Shown here: piece after piece, positions 57,136-64,000 of the stretch
Layout: each line of letters begins with the position of its first letter
Position numbering within the stretch: position 1 is the stretch's first letter
NCBI GenBank assembly: GCA_025267735.1
Contig: CM046295.1
Span: 7,959,270-8,023,269, forward strand
From: Mactra quadrangularis
Lineage: Eukaryota; Mollusca; Bivalvia; Venerida; Mactridae
Reading direction: 5' to 3'
Length of the DNA stretch: 64,000 nucleotides
Translations under genes and position numbers: made by a program
Notes under the pieces: generated by a model
Told to the model about the DNA's origin: nothing
What the model saw: only the letters and a program-made list of their open reading frames with translations
Databases searched by the model: none

Positions 57136-60100
57136 GTGCATATCTCCCGACACTAGGAGGAGACGCGACTTTGGTGCTCTGTAGCCACAGCGCATCTCAC
57201 TGCGCAGGTATGATTTTTGTGCAAATGGGTTGCTAACTACGTAGGGCATCGGGGAAATGTGTTTAAACAAGTAACTAACTACATTCAGGTACCAAAAAAC
57301 GCGTGCAAACCTCCCGACACCAGGAGGCAACGCCAATTTTTGCTGTTCTATACCCCTATATAGCCATATTGCACGTTATACTTTGCGGCACTGTTGCCAT
57401 GGCGCAAGTCGGTGTGCGAGTGTGATTTTTTCCAGTGAGGTTGCTAACCATCTAAGGCACCTGAAAAACGTGTTTAAACACCAAACCCACCAGGTTCAGG
57501 TACCGAGAAACCCCGTGCAAATCTCCCGACACTAGGAGGAGACGCGATTTGGGGCTCTGTAGCCACTGCGCATCTCACTGTGCAGGTATGATTTTTGTGC
57601 AAATGGGTTGCTAACTACGTAGGGCATCGGGGAAATGTGTTTGAACAAGTAACTAACTACATTCAGGTACCTAAAAAACGCGTGAGAACCTCCCGACACC
57701 AGGAGGCGACGCCTATTTTTGCTGTTCTATAGCCCTATATAGCCATATTGCACGGTAAACTTTGCGGCTCTGTTGCCATGGCGCAAGTGAGTGTGCGAGT
57801 CTGATTTTTTGCACTTAGGTTGCTAACCATCCCGGGCACCTGAAAAACGTGTTTAAACACCAAACCCACCAGGTTCAGGTACCGAGAAACCCGTGCAAAT
57901 CACCCGACACTAGGAGGAGACGCGACTTTGGGGCTCTGTAGCCACTGCGCATCTCACTGCGCAGGTATGATTTTTCAGCAAATGGGTTGCTAACTACGTA
58001 GGGCATCGGGGAAATGTGTTTAAACATGTAACTTACTACATTCAGTATTAAAAAACGCGTGCAAACCTCCCGACACCAGGAGGCGACGCCCATTTTTGCG
58101 GTTCTATAGCCCTATATAGCCATATTACACGGTATACTTTGCGGCTCTGTTGCCATTGCGCAAGTCGATGTGCGAGAGTGATTTTTTGCAGTAAGGTTGC
58201 TAACCATCCAGGACACCTGAAAAACGTGTTTAAACAAAAAAACCCACCAGGTTCAGGTACCGAGAAACCCCGTGCAAATTTCCCGACACTAGGAGCAGAC
58301 GCGACTTTGGGGCTTTGTAGCTACTGCGCATCTCACTGCGCAAGTATGATTTTTGTGCAAATGGGTTGCTAACTACGTAGGGCATCGGGGAAATGTGTTT
58401 TAACATGTAAATTACTACATTCAGGTACAAAAAAAAACGCGTGCAAACCTCCCGACACCAGAAGGCGACGCCTATTTTTGCTGTTCTATAGCCCTATATA
58501 GCCATATTGCACGGTATACTTTGCGGCTCTTTTGCCATGGTGCAAGTCGGTATGCGAATGTGATTTTCTGCAGTTAGGTTGCTAACCATCCTGGGCACTT
58601 GAATAACATGTTTAAACACCAAACCCACAAGGTTAAGGTACCGAGAAACCCCGTGCAAATCTCCCGACACTAGGAGGAGACGCGACTTTGGGGCTCTGTA
58701 GCCACTGCGCATCTCACTGCGCAGGTATGATTTTTTACAAATGGGTTGCTAACTACGTAGGGCATCGGGGAAATGTGTTTAAACAAGTAACTAACTACAT
58801 TCAGGTACCAAAAAACGCGTGCAAACCTCCCGACACCAGGAGGCGACGCCTATTTTTGCTGTTCTATAGCCCTATATAGCCATATTGCACGGTATACTTT
58901 GCGGCTCTGTTGCCATGGCGCAAGTCGGTGTGCGAGTGTGATTTTTTGCAGTTAGGTTGCTAACCATCCAGGGCATCTGAAAAACGTGTTTAAACACCAA
59001 ACCCACCAGGTTCAGGTACCGAGAAACCCCGTGCAAATCTCCCGACACTAGGAGGAGACGCGAATTTGGTGCTCTGTAGCCACTGAGCATCTCACTGCGC
59101 AGGTATGATTTTTTACAAATGGGTTGCTAACTACGTAGGGCATCGGGGAAATGTGTTTTAACAAGTAACTTACTACATTCAGGAACCAAAAAACGCGTGC
59201 AAACCTCCCGACACCAGGAGGCGACGCCTATTTTTGCTGTTCTATAGCCCTATATAGCCATATTGCGCGGTATACTTTGCGGCACTGTTGCCATGGCGCA
59301 AGTCGGTGTGCGAGTGTGATTTTTTGCAGTTAGGTTGCTAACCATCTAAGGCACCTGAAAAACGTGTTTAAACACCAAACCCACCAGGTTCAGGTACCGA
59401 GAAACCCCGTGCAAATCTCCCGACACTAGGAGGAGACGCGATTTGGGGCTCTGTAGCCACTGCGCATCTCACTGTGCAGGTATGATTTTTGTGCAAATGG
59501 GTTGCTAACTACGTAGGGCATCGGGGAAATGTGTTTGAACAAGTAACTACATGTAACTACATTCAGGTACCTAAAAACGCGTGCAAACCTCCCGACACCA
59601 GGAGGCGACGCCTATTTTTGCTGTTCTATAGCCCTATATAGCCATATTGCACGGTAAACTTTGCGGCTCTGTTGCCATGGCGCAAGTGAGTGTGCGAGTC
59701 TGATTTTTTGCACTTAGGTTGCTAACCATCCCGGGCACCTGAAAAACGTGTTTAAACACCAAACCCACCAGGTTCAGTTACCGAGAAACCCGTGCAAATC
59801 ACCCGACACTAGGAGGAGACGCGACTTTGGGGCTCTGTAGCCACTGCGCATCTCACTGCGCAGGTATGATTTTTCAGCAAATGGGTTGCTACATGTAACT
59901 ACGTAGGGCATCGGGGAAATGTGTTTAAACATGTAACTTACTACATTCAGTATTAAAAAACGCGTGCAAACCTCCCGACACCAGGAGGCGACGCCCATTT
60001 TTGCGGTTCTATAGCCCTATATAGCCATATTACACGGTATACTTTGCGGCTCTGTTGCCATTGCGCAAGTCGATGTGCGAGAGTGATTTTTTGCAGTAAG

Positions 60101-63100
60101 GTTGCTAACCATCCAGGACACCTGAAAAACGTGTTTAAACATAAAACCCACCAGGTTCAGGTACCGAGAAACCCCGTGCAAATCTCCCGACACTAGGAGC
60201 AGACGCGACTTTGGGGCTTTGTAGCTACTGCGCATCTCACTGCGCAAGTATGATTTTTGTGCAAATGGGTTGCTAACTACGTAGGGCATCGGGGAAATGT
60301 GTTTTAACATGTAAATTACTACATTCAGGTACAAAAAAAAACGCGTGCAAACCTACCGACACCAGAAGGCGACGCCTATTTTTGCTGTTCTATAGCCCTA
60401 TATAGCCATATTGCACGGTATACTTTGCGGCTCTTTTGCCATGGTGCAAGTCGGTATGCGAATGTGATTTTCTGCAGTTAGGTTGCTAACCATCCTGGGC
60501 ACTTGAATAACATGTTTAAACACCAAACCCACAAGGTTAAGGTACCGAGAAACCCCGTGCAAATCTCCCGACACTAGGAGGAGACGCGACTTTGGGGCTC
60601 TGTAGCCACTGCGCATCTCACTGCGCAGGTATGATTTTTTACAAATGGGTTGCTAACTACGTAGGGCATCGGGGAAATGTGTTTAAACAAGTAACTAACT
60701 ACATTCAGGTACCAAAAAACGCGTGCAAACCTCCCGACACCAGGAGGCGACGCCTATTTTTGCTGTTCTATAGCCCTATATAGCCATATTGCACGGTATA
60801 CTTTGCGGCTCTGTTGCCATGGCGCAAGTCGGTGTGCGAGTGTGATTTTTTGCAGTTAGGTTGCTAACCATCCAGGGCACCTGAAAAACGTGTTTAAACA
60901 CCAAACCCACCAGGTTCAGGTACCGAGAAACCCCGTGCAAATCTCCCGACACTAGGAGGAGACGCGAATTTGGTGCTCTGTAGCCACTGAGCATCTCACT
61001 GCGCAGGTATGATTTTTTACAAATGGGTTGCTAACTACGTAGGGCATCGGGGAAATGTGTTTGAACAAGTAACTTACTACATTCAGGAACCAAAAAAACG
61101 CGTGCAAACCTCCCGACACCAGGAGGCGACGCCTATTTTTGCTGTTCTATAGCCCTATATAGCCATATTGCACGGTATAATTTGCGGCTCTGTTGCCATG
61201 GCGCAAGTCGGTGTGCGAGTGTGATTTTTTGCAGTAAGGTTGCTAACCATCCAGGGCACCTGAAAAAAGAAATTAAACACCAAACCCACAAGGTTAAGGT
61301 ACCGAGAAACCCCGTGCAAATCTCCCGACACTAGGAGGAGACGCGACTTTGGGGCTCTGTAGCCACTGCGCATCTCTCTGCACAGGTATGATTTTTGTGC
61401 AAATGGGTTGCTAACTACGTAGGGCATCGGGGAAATGTGTTTCAACAAGTAACTAACTACATTCAGGTACCAAAAAACGCGTGCAAACCTCCCGACACCA
61501 GGAGGCGACGCCTATTCTTGCTGTTCTATAGCCCAATATAGCCATATTGCACGGTATATTTTGCGGCTCTGTTGCCATGGCGCAAGTCTGTGTGCGAGTG
61601 TGATTTTTTGCAGTTAGGTTGCTAACCATCCAGGGCACCTGAAAAACGTGTTTAAACACAAAACCCACCAGGTTCAGGTACCGAGAAACCCCGTGCAAAT
61701 CTCCCGACACTAGGAGGAGACGCGACTTTGGGGCTCTATAACCACTGCGCATCTCACTGCGCAGGTATGATTTTTGTGCAAATGGGTTGCTAACTACGTA
61801 GGGCATCGGGGAAATGTGTTCAAACATGTAACTTACAACATTCAGTATTAAAAAACAGGTGCAAACCTCCCGACACCAGGAGGCGACGCCTATTTTTGCT
61901 GTTCTATAGCCCTATATAGCCATATTACACGGTATACTATGCGGCTCTCTTGCCATGGCGCAAGTCGGTGTGCGAGTGTGATTTATTGCAGTTAGGTTGC
62001 TAACCATCCAGGGCACCTGAAAAACGTGTTTAAACACCAAACCCACCAGGTTCAGGTACCGAGAAACCCCGTGCAAATCTCCCGACACTAGGAGGACACG
62101 CGACTTTGGGGCTCTGTAGCCACTGCGCATCTCACTGTGCAGGTATTATTTTTATGCAAATTGGTTGCTAACTACGTAGGGCATCGGGGAAATGTGTTTA
62201 AAGAAGTAACTTACTACTTTCAGGTACCAAAAAACGCGTGCAAACCTCCCGACACCAGGAGGCGACGCCTATTTTTGCTGTTCTATAGCCCTATATAGCC
62301 ATATTGCACGGTATACTTTGCGGCTCTGTTGCCATGGCGCAAGTCGGTGTGCGAGTGTGATTTTTTGCAGTTAGGTTGCTCACCATCCAGGGCACTTGAA
62401 AAACGTGTTTAAAAACCAAACCCACCAGGTTCAGGTACCGAGAAACCCCGTGCAAATCTCCCGACACTAGGAGGAGACGCGACTTTGGTGCTCTGTAGCC
62501 ACAGCGCATCTCACTGCGCAGGTATGATTTTTGTGCAAATGGGTTGCTAACTACGTAGGGCATCGGGGAAATGTGTTTAAACAAGTAACTAACTACATTC
62601 AGGTACCAAAAAACGCGTGCAAACCTCCCGACACCAGGAGGCGACGCCTATTTTTGCTGTTCTATAGCCCTATATAGCCATATTGCACGGTATACTTTGC
62701 GGCTCTGTTGCCATGGCGCAAGTCGGTGTGCGAGTGTGATTTTTGCAGTTAGGTTGCTAACCATCCTGGGCACCTGAAAAACGTGTTTAAACACCAAACC
62801 CAACAGGTTCAGGTACCGAGAAACCCCGTGCAAATCTCCCGACACTAGGAGGAGACGCGACTTTGGGGCTCTGTAGCCACTGCGCATCTCACTGCGCAGG
62901 TATGATTTTTGTGCAAATGGGTTGCTAACTACGTAGGGCATCGGGGAAATGTGTTTAAACAAGTAATAACTACATTCAGGTACCAAAAAACGCGTGCAAA
63001 CCTCCCGACACCAGGAGGCGACGCCTATTTTTGCCTTTCTATAGCCATATATAGCCATATTGCACGGTATAATATGCGGCTCTGTTGCCATGGCGCAAGT

Positions 63101-63580
63101 CGGTGTGCTAGTGTGATTTTTTGCAGTTAGGTTTCTAACCATCCAGGGCACCTAAAAAAACGTGTTTAAACACCAAACCCACCAGGTTCAGGTACCGAGA
63201 AACCCCGTGCAATTCTCCCGACACTAGGAGGACACGCGATTTTGGGGCTCTGTAGCCACTGCGCATCTCACTGCGCAGGTATGATTTTTATGCAAATGGG
63301 TTGCTAACTACGTAGGGCATCGGGGAAATGTGTTTAAACAAGTAACTAACTACTTTAAGGTACCAAAAAACGCGTGCAAACCTCCCGACACCAGGAGGCG
63401 ACGCCTATTTTTGCTGTTCTATAGCCCTTTATAGCCATATTGCACGGTATATTTTGCGGCTCTGTTGCCATGGCGCAAGTCGGTGTGCGAGTGTGATTTT
63501 TTGCAGTTAGGTTGCTAACCATCCAGGGCACCTGAAAAACGTGTTTAAACACCAAACCCACCAGGTTCAGGTACCGAGAA
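57136..63580. repeat. 6.45-kb higher-order repeat, copy 2
   Basis: Tandem to copy 1 and sharing its private variants, including the duplicated 1.9-kb block (58,425 and 60,329). Similarity to the start of a further copy breaks down near 63,580, where units carry different variants. Confidence 0.85.
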
Positions 63581-64000
63581 ACCCCGTGGAAATCTCCCGA
63601 CACTAGAAGGAGACGCAACTTTGGGGATCTGTAGCCACTGCGCATCTCACTGCGCAGGTATGATTTTTGTGCAAATGGGTTGCTAACTACGTAGGGCATC
63701 GGGGAAATGTGTTTAAACAAGTAACTAACTACATTCAGGTACCAAAAAACGCGTGCAAACCTCCCGACACCAGGAGGCGACGCCTATGTTTGCTGTTCTA
63801 TAGCCCTATATAGCCATATTGCACGGTATACTTTGCGGCACTGTTGCCATGGCGCTAGTCGGTGTGCAAGTGTGATTTTTTGCAGTTAGGTTGCTAACCA
63901 TCCAGGGCACCTGAAAACGTGTTTAAACACCAAACCCACCAGGTTCAGGTACCGAAAAACCCCGTGCAAATCTCCCAACACTAGGAGGACACGCGACTTT

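Larger units (their letters stand above)
46377..64000. repeat. 379-bp satellite, right block, about 46 units, continues past the window
   Basis: Same dimeric unit and orientation as 26,281-28,562, resuming at TATATAGCCATATTGCACGG. Unit-to-unit variation includes A-run lengths in GGTACCAAAAAACGCG, TTTACAAATGGG versus GTGCAAATGGG, and CATGTAACTAC insertions. These variants reveal higher-order repeats, listed separately. No inverted units and no inserted elements were seen. The minus-strand frame beginning MFKHISPMPYVVSNPFAQKS recurs in many units and is interpreted as a satellite frame. Confidence 0.95.

Noticed and set aside
26221..63720. Open frames of 60-167 codons in the 379-bp satellite, both strands
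   Set aside because: Same unit read repeatedly with breaks from indels. No domain is recognisable and they are not supported as genes.
26281..64000. CRISPR array or other direct-repeat defence locus
   Set aside because: Repeats are contiguous tandem satellites with no unique spacers, and the setting is eukaryotic.
19342..64000. CENP-B box in the satellites
   Set aside because: I scanned the 70-, 179- and 379-bp consensus units by eye on both strands and found no match to TTCG-N4-A-N2-CGGG.

Overview
The window reads as non-coding DNA from an animal nuclear genome, most likely a lophotrochozoan and probably a bivalve mollusc. The evidence is indirect. tRNA-derived SINEs end in a GGCGTTAAACC-like tail, a type I associate with molluscs. 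There are many short TA-flanked inverted-repeat elements. A roughly 280-bp element carrying a (CCGT)n tract recurs three times, and the right two thirds are large satellite arrays. I see no bacterial gene organisation, no rRNA and no complete protein-coding gene.

Positions 1 to about 19,340 are AT-rich and look like introns or intergenic DNA filled with mobile elements. They hold at least six copies of one tRNA-derived SINE family plus two related SINEs with other heads (three with clear 12-15 bp target duplications), several MITE-like elements, a 543-bp foldback element, a TIR element with another element nested inside it, minisatellites, an (AAT/GAT)n microsatellite, and a broken MADF (Myb/SANT-like) domain remnant. 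A few short exon-like blocks on the + strand (10,745-10,953, 17,783-17,835 and from 19,260) have plausible splice sites. They may belong to one gene, but I do not recognise the product.

Positions about 19,342-25,850 are an AT-rich satellite of about 70-72-bp monomers. It is homogeneous in the middle, decayed at both ends, and shows higher-order periods of about 508 and 1,065 bp. After a 420-bp unique spacer comes a satellite of about 379 bp, itself a dimer of two related half-units: six units at 26,281-28,562, then about 46 more from 46,377 to the right edge. Between these two blocks lies a 17.8-kb array of about 98 copies of a GC-rich 179-bp monomer (28,568-46,371). It interrupts the 379-bp array within a unit, holds a nearly whole number of monomers, and is bracketed by the 5-bp direct repeat CATTG. 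A 305-bp TIR element with a TA duplication has inserted into the 179-bp array at 39,302. The right-hand 379-bp array contains two tandem copies of a 6.45-kb, 17-unit higher-order repeat.

The many short open frames in the arrays are repeats of the same satellite frame and are not annotated as genes. No operon-like or pathway relationship can be read from the window. Its interest lies in satellite architecture and nested mobile elements.
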